Shown here: in pieces, positions 1 to 5,823 of the stretch
Position numbering within the stretch: the stretch's first letter is position 1
Layout: every line of letters starts with the position of its first letter
DNA from: Planctomycetota bacterium
GTDB lineage: Bacteria; Planctomycetota; B143-G9
Direction of reading: 5' to 3'
Assembly (NCBI GenBank): GCA_003644275.1
Contig: QNBY01000002.1
Span: forward strand, 1 to 17,388
Length of the DNA: 17,388 nucleotides
The notes under the pieces: generated by a model
Seen by the model: only the letters and a program-made list of their open reading frames with translations
What the model was told of the DNA's origin: nothing
Databases searched by the model: none
Program-made: the position numbers and the translations under genes

Positions 1-1199
1 CGGTGGGCGGAGATGACCTCGTCCAGCGTCTCCGCCTTGTCGCGCTCCCGGCATTCCCCGGCGGGCAGGCCCTCGAGGATTATCTCGCTGGAGGGATGGA
101 GCGGGAGCGCCTTGTTCAGCTTGCGCCTCAGCAGAACGGCGAGGACGTTGGAGCGCTCGAGCGGCAGGTTCTCCGGCACTCCGGCGGTCACCTCCAGCCG
201 GTAGCGGTCGCCCACGCGGCGGCCTTTCACGCCGAGCACCTTGGACACCTCCGGCGTGTCCTCCAGCACGCGCCGGGCCTTCTCCAATATCTCCGGCGGG
301 GCCTCGTCGCACCGGCGGCCCGCCTCGGTGTTGATGAGCACGGAGACGCGCCCCAGCTCGCGCTCTATCCGCCTGCGTATCTCCGAGGCTATCTCGTGGG
401 CCTCCGCCATGGACATGTGGGGGGAGACCTCCAGATGGAAGTCCACGAACCGATCGGGACCGGCCGCGCGCGAGCGGAGCTCGTGGTAGCCCAGCACCTT
501 GCCCTCGAAAGAGCGGATTATCTCCTCGATGCGCGCGAGGTCCTCGTCGGGCAGCGGAGCGTCCACGAGCGGCATGAACGCCTTCACCACGAGGCCGGTG
601 CCGAGCCTCACTATGTACAGGCCCACCAGCAGCCCCACCGCGGCGTCTATCCAGTACCACGGCCTGCCGAACAGCGCGCCGGTGAGGGGGATGAGCGCGA
701 GGCTCGCCCCCACCCCGGCCGAGGCCAACACGTCGGAGTAGAGGTGGTAGGCGTTCGTCTCTATCGCCACGGAGTTCTCCCGCCTGGCGACGGCGAGCAG
801 CCTGCGCGACACGAAGAAGTTGACCGCCGCGCTGAACAGCATCACCGCCACCGCGATGCCCACCGAGCCCAACTCCGGGGGCGAGCCGAAGCGGAGTATG
901 CTCTCGTACACTATCCACGCCCCCGCCGAGGCGACCACCGCCCCCTCGACGAGCGCGGAGAAGTTCTCCACCTTGCCGTGCCCGTAAGGGTGTCCCTCGT
1001 CCGCCGGGGTGTCGGCTATCCTCACGGCGAACCAGAGCATGACGGACGAGAGCAGGTCGGTGAGGGAGTGCAGGGATTCCGCGATGACGGCGAGCGAGCC
1101 CGTCAGTATCCCCACCGCCAGCTTCACGCCGCTCACGGTGAAGTTGGTGAGGACGGAGAGGTTGGCCGCTCCCCTCCGCGCGCGTCCGCCCGCGCTCAC
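1..1199 (-). CDS. Cation diffusion facilitator (CDF) family metal efflux transporter, partial at its C-terminus
   Basis: Probable divalent metal (Zn/Fe/Mn-type) / proton antiporter of the inner membrane. I read it by translating the reverse strand from a GTG at 1199-1197, which overlaps the TGA of the upstream thiE (GTGA, 4-base overlap), so the two are probably translationally coupled. About 399 residues are visible and the end lies beyond the left edge. Family signatures: HSLTD with H44 and D48 in the second helix, the loop GHPYGHGKVENF (69-80), and HLYSD with H152 and D156 in a later helix. The two HxxxD pairs match the transport site of the FieF/ZitB type. Several hydrophobic helices lie between residues 14 and 205, followed by a cytoplasmic domain (DFHLEVSPHMSMAEAHEIA). 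Visible length already exceeds the usual ~300 residues because of an extra C-terminal segment after about residue 300. Family call is firm; the metal is not determinable. Confidence 0.9.
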   Translation of the reverse strand, partial: MSAGGRARRGAANLSVLTNFTVSGVKLAVGILTGSLAVIAESLHSLTDLLSSVMLWFAVRIADTPADEGHPYGHGKVENFSALVEGAVVASAGAWIVYESILRFGSPPELGSVGIAVAVMLFSAAVNFFVSRRLLAVARRENSVAIETNAYHLYSDVLASAGVGASLALIPLTGALFGRPWYWIDAAVGLLVGLYIVRLGTGLVVKAFMPLVDAPLPDEDLARIEEIIRSFEGKVLGYHELRSRAAGPDRFVDFHLEVSPHMSMAEAHEIASEIRRRIERELGRVSVLINTEAGRRCDEAPPEILEKARRVLEDTPEVSKVLGVKGRRVGDRYRLEVTAGVPENLPLERSNVLAVLLRRKLNKALPLHPSSEIILEGLPAGECRERDKAETLDEVISAH

Positions 1200-2239
1200 C
1201 ACGCCGCCTCCAGCACGCGCAGGAGGGCGGATGCGTTCTCCCGCAGGCGGCCGTCCCTCCAGGCGGCGGCGCACACCGCGGCGCGCCTCACGCCCTTCTC
1301 GACGAGCCTTTCCAGCAGGGGGACGTCCACGCCGCCGATGGCGAAGACGGGCACGGCGGCCCTCTCCGAGGCGAGGGCGGCGAAGGCGGGACCGGCGAGG
1401 GCGGAGGAAGCGAACCCCTTGGTGGCGCTCGGCGCGCAGGGACCGGCCCCTATGTAGTCGGCCTCGGGCGGCAGGGAATCGAGGTCGGCCTCGGTGTGGG
1501 TGGAGACGCCTATCGCCGACGAGGGACCGACGATGCGGCGCGCCTCCGCCGCGGGAACGTCCTCCGCGCCCAGGTGCACGCCGTCCGCCCCGGCGAGCAG
1601 CGCCACGTCCGGCCGGTCGTTCACCACCAGCGGCACGCGGGCCGCGCCGAAGGCGTCCCGGCACTCGCGGGCGAGCTCCAGCAGGCGGCGGCCGCCCGCC
1701 CCCTTGCTGCGGAGCTGCACGCAGACGCCCTCCAGGCCGTCCAGCGCGGCGGCAGCCTCCGCGGGCCGCATGGGATGGACGAGGGGGTCGTACAGCACCA
1801 TGAGCCTCGCCGCCTCCAGCCACTCCGGGCGGAGCGCGGCCGCGCCCTCGCGCTCCAGGTCGTAGCCCGCGTAACGCAGGCGCTTCGCCTCCGCGCTTCC
1901 CCTCATGCCGGGCAGCTTCAGCGTCTCCTCTATCACCCTTAGGCTCTCGGCGAGGCGGCGGAAGTTGGCGGCGAGCAGGCCGCGCACGGAGGAACGCTCC
2001 GCCTCGGAGTCCACCGTCACGCCGCGGCCCACGTCCCCGGCGGAGTCGCGGGCGGCCGCGTCGGCGGGCAGGGCGGAGCGCAACGCGGCGAGCGAGTGGC
2101 GCAGTTCCTTGGCGCGCCGGGCGAGGTCGCCGTCGTCGAGGTGGAAGCGGAAGACGTCCTCCACCACGCGCAGGGCCTCGCCCGCCCGGTTGAAGTTGGC
2201 GTCGAGCGTCCGGCGGATGCTCTCTTCGGTGCCTCTCAT
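1196..2239 (-). CDS. thiE: ThiD2-ThiE fusion: HMP-phosphate kinase-like domain plus thiamine-phosphate synthase
   Basis: Thiamine biosynthesis, cytoplasmic. The C-terminal half (about 145-347) is a ThiE TIM barrel that joins HMP-pyrophosphate to the thiazole phosphate. Visible motifs: QLRSKGA, VNDRPDVAL, ADGVHLG, GVSTH, YIGAGPCAPSATK and AIGGVD, all in the family order. The N-terminal ~140 residues are the helical domain found fused to ThiE in many bacteria (ThiD2 type), known in that family to phosphorylate HMP-phosphate. It looks like an internal duplication: LDANFNRAGEALRVVEDV near 12-29 resembles LAANFRRLAESLRVIEET near 89-106. One polypeptide could therefore make and use HMP-PP. The start is an ATG only 7 bases after a perfect TATAAT on the same strand, with no Shine-Dalgarno, so the mRNA may be leaderless. 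The last 4 bases overlap the CDF gene. ThiE is firm; the ThiD2 activity is inferred from family. Confidence 0.9.
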   Translation of the reverse strand: MRGTEESIRRTLDANFNRAGEALRVVEDVFRFHLDDGDLARRAKELRHSLAALRSALPADAAARDSAGDVGRGVTVDSEAERSSVRGLLAANFRRLAESLRVIEETLKLPGMRGSAEAKRLRYAGYDLEREGAAALRPEWLEAARLMVLYDPLVHPMRPAEAAAALDGLEGVCVQLRSKGAGGRRLLELARECRDAFGAARVPLVVNDRPDVALLAGADGVHLGAEDVPAAEARRIVGPSSAIGVSTHTEADLDSLPPEADYIGAGPCAPSATKGFASSALAGPAFAALASERAAVPVFAIGGVDVPLLERLVEKGVRRAAVCAAAWRDGRLRENASALLRVLEAAW

Positions 2240-2246
2240 CGGGAAA

Positions 2247-2252
2247 ATTATA
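2247..2252 (-). promoter_or_regulatory. -10 box of the thiE promoter (leaderless arrangement)
   Basis: On the minus strand the sequence reads TATAAT followed by TTTCCCG and then the thiE ATG. With the usual 6-8 base distance from -10 to start site, transcription would begin at or next to the A of the ATG. The -35 position (about 2270-2275) has no good hexamer (CTTCCC), so the promoter may be activator dependent or weak. The same bases read as TTATACC on the plus strand, so the element is partly symmetric. Confidence 0.55.
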
Positions 2253-2285
2253 CCCCTTTCCGGCCGCGCGGGAAGGGGGCGGCGG

Positions 2286-2313
2286 TTGACAGGAAACCCA
2301 AATTACGTAAACT
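2286..2313 (+). promoter_or_regulatory. Possible promoter of the sigma factor gene, overlapping its candidate TTG start
   Basis: A perfect TTGACA at 2286-2291 is followed after 16 bases by TAAACT (2308-2313, 4 of 6 matches). If this is the promoter, the TTG at 2286 cannot be the start codon and the CDS would begin downstream, probably at GTG 2352. If the TTG is the start codon, the hexamer is coincidental. The sequence alone does not decide between them. Confidence 0.3.
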
Positions 2314-3224
2314 TGCCGCCCCTGGAATACGCCTTTCGGAACGGGCTGCACGTGGTCGAATCATATCTGAAGGAAATAAGCCGCTATTCCCTGCTCACGC
2401 CCGAACAGGAAATGGACCTTGCCATCAGGACCGAGATGGGGGATACCGAGGCCCGTGAGGAGCTCGTGCGCGCCAATCTCAGGCTGGTCGTGAGCATAGC
2501 GCGCAACTACCTCATGCGCGGCCTGTCCTTTTCCGACCTCATCGAGGAGGGAAACGTAGGACTGCTGAAGGCGGTGGACAAGTTCCGCGTCGCGGAGGGC
2601 TGCCGCTTCTCCACCTACGCCTCCTGGTGGATAAAGCAGTCCATCAGGCGCGCCCTGGTGAACAAGGTGAAGAACGTGCGCATACCCGCCTACATGGTGG
2701 AGATGCTCGCCCGCTGGAAGCGGGTGTCCTACGAGCTGGCGCAGAAGTTGAACCGGCCGCCCACGCCGGAGGAGATAGCCGCCGAACTCGACCTCCCCCG
2801 CACCCGCCTGCGGATAATCAAGCAGGCGCTGAAGGCCACCGTCGCGGGCCAGCCCCGGGGGGCGGACACCGACATACTGAAGATGCTCTCCAACGTCCCC
2901 TCCCACGACTACAACGAGTCCCCCCAGGAACACCTGCTCACCGAGGTGGACGCTCAGAGGGTGGAGGAACTCTTCCGCTACCTCGAGCCGCGCGAGCGCG
3001 AGGTGCTGAAGATGCGCTACGGAATAGGCACCGAGCGCTACCGCACGCTCGAGATGATAGGGGCGAAACTCAAGCTCACCCGGGAGCGCATACGCCAGAT
3101 CGAGAAGGTGGCCCTCGAAAAACTCTACAGCGTCATCGTGGAGGGCTCGCTGCCCGAGGAGAAACCCTCGAAGTCCGATGGGAAGGGGAAGAAGGGCGAC
3201 GGAAACGGGCGTTCCTCCCGCTGA
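2286..3224 (+). CDS. RNA polymerase sigma factor of the sigma-70 family, group 2 (RpoS/RpoD-like), no region 1.1
   Basis: Directs core RNA polymerase to promoters. From the proposed start it has 312 residues. Region 1.2 is near 24-57 (SYLKEISRYSLLTPEQE). Region 2 is near 58-136, with the core-binding and -10 elements LRLVVSIARNYLMRGLSFSD, GNVGLLKAVDKF and FSTYASWWIKQSIRRAL. Region 3 is near 140-215. Region 4 is near 222-290, with the -35 helix-turn-helix RTLEMIGAKLKLTRERIRQIE. A short Lys/Gly/Ser-rich tail follows. The long acidic region 1.1 of a primary sigma factor is absent, which favours an alternative (RpoS-like) factor. The start is uncertain. I chose TTG at 2286 because GGAAGGGGG sits 6 bases upstream (2271-2279). 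GTG at 2352, just before region 1.2, is the main alternative. The gene is divergent from thiE and followed by hpf and ptsN, the place usually held by rpoN in proteobacteria. Confidence 0.88.
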   Translation: MTGNPNYVNLPPLEYAFRNGLHVVESYLKEISRYSLLTPEQEMDLAIRTEMGDTEAREELVRANLRLVVSIARNYLMRGLSFSDLIEEGNVGLLKAVDKFRVAEGCRFSTYASWWIKQSIRRALVNKVKNVRIPAYMVEMLARWKRVSYELAQKLNRPPTPEEIAAELDLPRTRLRIIKQALKATVAGQPRGADTDILKMLSNVPSHDYNESPQEHLLTEVDAQRVEELFRYLEPREREVLKMRYGIGTERYRTLEMIGAKLKLTRERIRQIEKVALEKLYSVIVEGSLPEEKPSKSDGKGKKGDGNGRSSR

Positions 3225-3245
3225 ACTCCGCCGGCCCGGGGTTTG

Positions 3246-3254
3246 TGGTATACT
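3246..3254 (+). promoter_or_regulatory. Extended -10 promoter of hpf
   Basis: TGG followed directly by TATACT is an extended -10 element lying in the gap between the sigma factor stop and hpf. No convincing -35 is visible upstream, as is common for extended -10 promoters. It would start transcription near 3261 and leave a leader of about 44 bases with an AAAGGAGG ribosome binding site, letting hpf be expressed independently of the sigma gene. Confidence 0.5.
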
Positions 3255-3304
3255 TGGAGCGGCGGGCGGGCGGTGTCCGCCCCATCGAACCGAAAGGAGG
3301 TTAC

Positions 3305-3685
3305 GTGAACATCAACATTTCCACCGTCCATGGAGAACTCACGCCCCACATGAAGGAATACGCGCTCCGGAAGGTGCGCAAGATCGAGAGGTTCCTCGCG
3401 GGCGGGATGCTCGAGGCGCAGGTGAACTTCAGCATCAAGGATCCCTGGGTCAACGCGGAGGCCATCCTGAAGGTCAAGAACGGAGGGACGGTCGTGGCGA
3501 AGGCGCGCGAGGACGACGTCTTCAAGGCCGTGGACAGCATGGTGGACAAGCTCGAGCGCCAGGTGAAACACCTCAAGGACAGGCGCTCGGTCAACCGAAA
3601 GAGGGCCTCGCAGCGCGTGAAGTCGGTCATGATGGATGAGACCGTCCGGGAATCCTTCACGGAGGAGCCGCAGGCGGAGGAGTGA
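3305..3685 (+). CDS. hpf: Ribosome hibernation promoting factor (HPF/RaiA family, short form)
   Basis: Binds the decoding and mRNA channel region of the 30S subunit and helps store ribosomes in inactive form in stationary or starved cells. 126 residues. Family features: the N-terminal NINISTVHGELTPHMKEYA, then KVRKIERFL, then the second alpha-beta unit with NGGTVVAKAREDDVFKAVD and the basic helix DKLERQVKHLKDRRS, ending in an acidic tail. Only the S30AE fold is present. The ~60-residue C-terminal dimerisation domain of long HPF is missing, so 100S dimers, if formed, would need another factor. Starts at GTG 3305 behind a strong AAAGGAGG (3293-3300) with a short 4-base spacer. It has its own promoter and a strong terminator 38 bases after the stop. 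Confidence 0.9.
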   Translation: MNINISTVHGELTPHMKEYALRKVRKIERFLAGGMLEAQVNFSIKDPWVNAEAILKVKNGGTVVAKAREDDVFKAVDSMVDKLERQVKHLKDRRSVNRKRASQRVKSVMMDETVRESFTEEPQAEE

Positions 3686-3722
3686 CGATTTCCTTGAAAA
3701 AAGCCGCCAAACGTAAAAAATA

Positions 3723-3747
3723 GGCCCGGCGTTTCGCCGGGCCTTTT
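3723..3747 (+). terminator. Rho-independent terminator after hpf
   Basis: Perfect 9-bp stem GGCCCGGCG / CGCCGGGCC with a TTT loop, followed by TTTT. It lies between hpf and ptsN. Only 26 bases separate it from the ptsN start and no promoter is visible there, so it may act as a partial terminator or attenuator for the downstream PTS genes. Confidence 0.85.
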
Positions 3748-3773
3748 CACTGCCGCCGATCTCAGGAGGTTCT

Positions 3774-4247
3774 ATGAAGATAGAGGATTTTCTTTCCGAG
3801 GACGCCGTAGTCTTCGACCTCAAGGCGAAGGACAAGGAGGGTGTGCTCAGGGAACTCGTGCGGGCGATGGTCGAGAAGGGACTGCTCCCCGCGGTCCTGG
3901 AGGCCGACTGCCTCGAGGCCCTCGTCCTGCGCGAGAACCTCGGCTCCACGGGGACGGGCAGGGGGGTGGCCTTCCCGCACGCCAGGGTGGATGAGCTCGA
4001 CAGCCTCGTCGGCCTCTTCGCCCGGAGCAGCGGGGGGGTGGAATTCGACGCCATAGACGGCGAGCCCGTTTACCTCTTCTTCTGCCTCTTCTCCCCGAAG
4101 GACGAGTCCACGGAACACGTCGCCGCGCTCTCGCGCATCGCCAAGATAATGCGCAACGACGACTGGTGCCGCTTCCTCCGTCAGGCCCGTTCCGCAAAGG
4201 AGATATTCTCGCTTCTCCTCGAAGCGGAAGAAGACATATTCGGTTGA
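3774..4247 (+). CDS. ptsN: PTS EIIA-type regulatory protein (EIIA-Ntr / PtsN-like)
   Basis: Cytoplasmic acceptor of a phosphoryl group from HPr. In the nitrogen PTS it regulates partner proteins rather than importing sugar. 157 residues, the normal length for a stand-alone fructose/mannitol-type EIIA. It has the ENLGSTGTGRGVAFPHARV block containing the phosphorylated histidine (H69), preceded by the usual helical start (DFLSEDAVVFDL) and followed by FCLFSPKDESTEHVAALSRIAKIM, a typical PtsN stretch. ATG start with AGGAGG 6 bases upstream. It follows hpf, as in the rpoN-hpf-ptsN order of many proteobacteria, and precedes yvcK, HPr and EI on the same strand. No EIIB or EIIC is nearby, which supports a regulatory role. 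Confidence 0.9.
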   Translation: MKIEDFLSEDAVVFDLKAKDKEGVLRELVRAMVEKGLLPAVLEADCLEALVLRENLGSTGTGRGVAFPHARVDELDSLVGLFARSSGGVEFDAIDGEPVYLFFCLFSPKDESTEHVAALSRIAKIMRNDDWCRFLRQARSAKEIFSLLLEAEEDIFG

Positions 4248-4272
4248 TGCCCCCCGCACGGGGTAGCCTGTC

Positions 4273-5541
4273 ATGAAACTGTTCTGGTGGCTCCTGCCGG
4301 GACTGAGACTGAAACGATACGTCTTCGAGATCGTCGTCGGCCTCGTCCTGCTGGCGGCCGCCGGATTGCTTTTCGCCCTCTGGCTCACGGGCGACACCGC
4401 CCCCATCGAGGGAGAGGTGAACGCCGCCCGGACCGCCCTCTACCTCGCGGCGGCGGCGTTCGCCCTCTCCGTGGTGCTGCTCTACTTCGGGGTGCTCGGC
4501 CTCGCCAGGAGCATCATCAGGATACTCCGCTCCGCGGGAGGCGCGGGCGGCCCGTTCCGCGACCTCGTCCTCGCCGCCGCCCGCCGCGAGTCGGGGCCCC
4601 GGGTGGTGGCCTTCGGCGGAGGCACCGGCCTGAAGAGCCTCCTCCGGGGACTAAAGGAACACACCGGCCGGATATCCGCCGTCATAACCATGGCGGACGA
4701 CGGGGGCTCCAGCGGCAGGCTCAGGATGGAGCTCGGCGCGCTTCCCCCAGGCGACATAAGGAACTGCCTCGTGGCCCTCTCCAACGCCGGCCCCACCCTC
4801 GAAAAACTGTTCCAGTTCCGCTTCGAGGAGGGCGAGCTGGAGGGACATTCCTTCGGCAACCTCTTCATCACCTCCCTGCACGCGGTATGCGGCGACTTCC
4901 GGGAGGCGGTCCGCCGCGCGGGCGAGGTCCTCGCCATCGCGGGGGAGGTGTTGCCCTCCACCACGGACAAGGTGGGGCTCGTGGCGAGGCACGAGGACGG
5001 CTCGGTGACCACGGGCCAGGCGAACATCCAGCGGACCGGCAAGCGGATAGCGAGGGTGGAGCTCCGCCCCCGCCCCTCGCCGGTGCATCCCGACATAAAG
5101 GCGGCCCTCTCCGAGGCGGCGCTCGTGGTGTTCGGGCCGGGTTCGCTCTACACGTCCGTCATCCCGAACCTGCTGGTGCCCGGCATGGTGGAGGCCGTCC
5201 GGGCTTCCTACGCCCTGAAGGTGTACGTGTGCAACATACTCACCCAGATCGGAGAGACGGACGACTACGACGCCGCCGACCACATCAGGGCGATAGAGGA
5301 ACACGCGGGCGGCAAGATATTCGACGTGGTGGTGGTCAACTCCGCCAGGCGCGAGCTCCCGCCCTTCCGCGAGGGACAGCGCTTCGTGGAGTACGACGCC
5401 GACGCCATCCGAAGAATGGGTTACCGCGTAGTGGAGGCCGACCTGCTCGGTCCGGACTTCCTGCACGATCCCGCCGCCGTGGCGTCCGTGCTCGTGGACC
5501 TCGTCGATCAGAGGGTTCGTGAGGAAACCACCGCGATATGA
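4273..5541 (+). CDS. yvcK: YvcK/CofD-like family protein with N-terminal membrane anchor
   Basis: YvcK proteins bind UDP-sugars and are needed for normal envelope synthesis and growth on gluconeogenic carbon sources. 422 residues. Residues ~16-38 and ~55-78 are two hydrophobic segments, absent from the ~317-residue cytosolic Bacillus protein, so this copy is probably anchored in the inner membrane with the catalytic-like domain in the cytoplasm. That domain (about 109-415) shows VVAFGGGTGLKSLLRGLK, TMADDGGSSGRLR, LPPGDIRNCLVALSN, GHSFGNLF and FGPGSLYTSVIPNLLV in the family order. The annotation as a gluconeogenesis factor is by homology; it is not expected to make coenzyme F420. It starts 25 bases after ptsN and its stop overlaps the HPr start (ATGA), linking it to the phosphorelay. 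A small CCCC-GCAC-GGGG hairpin (4252-4263) covers its weak ribosome binding site. Confidence 0.9.
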   Translation: MKLFWWLLPGLRLKRYVFEIVVGLVLLAAAGLLFALWLTGDTAPIEGEVNAARTALYLAAAAFALSVVLLYFGVLGLARSIIRILRSAGGAGGPFRDLVLAAARRESGPRVVAFGGGTGLKSLLRGLKEHTGRISAVITMADDGGSSGRLRMELGALPPGDIRNCLVALSNAGPTLEKLFQFRFEEGELEGHSFGNLFITSLHAVCGDFREAVRRAGEVLAIAGEVLPSTTDKVGLVARHEDGSVTTGQANIQRTGKRIARVELRPRPSPVHPDIKAALSEAALVVFGPGSLYTSVIPNLLVPGMVEAVRASYALKVYVCNILTQIGETDDYDAADHIRAIEEHAGGKIFDVVVVNSARRELPPFREGQRFVEYDADAIRRMGYRVVEADLLGPDFLHDPAAVASVLVDLVDQRVREETTAI

Positions 5542-5816
5542 TGGAGAAGGAACTCACGATAAACCACCGATTCGGCCTCCACGGCAGGCCCTCGCTCCGG
5601 CTGGCCGAGGCGGCGTCGAAGTTCGAGTCGGACGTGGAGGTCGTCTTCGAGGACGACCGCGTGGACGCGAAATCCGTGTTGAACCTCATCTCCCTGGGCG
5701 TTCCGTGCGGCGGCAGGATGAAGATCATAGTGAACGGCCCGGACGAGGTGGAGGCGCTCGAGGAGCTGGTTTCCCTCGTCGAGAGGAATTTCGACCTCGA
5801 GGACGAGATGGAGTAG
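5538..5816 (+). CDS. ptsH: HPr phosphocarrier protein
   Basis: Small cytoplasmic phosphocarrier that takes phosphate from Enzyme I and passes it to EIIA proteins. 92 residues. The catalytic histidine is H15 in GLHGRPS. The regulatory serine is S46 in DAKSVLNLISLG, at the standard numbers. The second half GGRMKIIVNGPDEVEALEELVSLVE is normal. The usual HARPA is HGRPS here. Presence of both H15 and S46 makes it HPr-like rather than Crh-like (Crh lacks the histidine). Its ATG overlaps the yvcK stop; a second ATG follows at once (5541). The yvcK-HPr adjacency recalls yvcK-crh in Bacillus. No HPr kinase is visible in the window, so use of S46 is unproven. Confidence 0.92.
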   Translation: MMEKELTINHRFGLHGRPSLRLAEAASKFESDVEVVFEDDRVDAKSVLNLISLGVPCGGRMKIIVNGPDEVEALEELVSLVERNFDLEDEME

Positions 5817-5823
5817 CCCCCGC

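Noticed and set aside
3..1457. 484-residue open frame on the plus strand at the left edge
   Set aside because: It lies opposite the CDF transporter and the end of thiE, both of which carry full family motifs on the minus strand; the plus-strand product is Arg/His-rich with no domain.
3694..3722. TTGAAA plus an A/T-rich stretch as a ptsN promoter
   Set aside because: There is no acceptable -10 at a 16-18 base spacing, and transcription would run straight into the 3723-3747 terminator.
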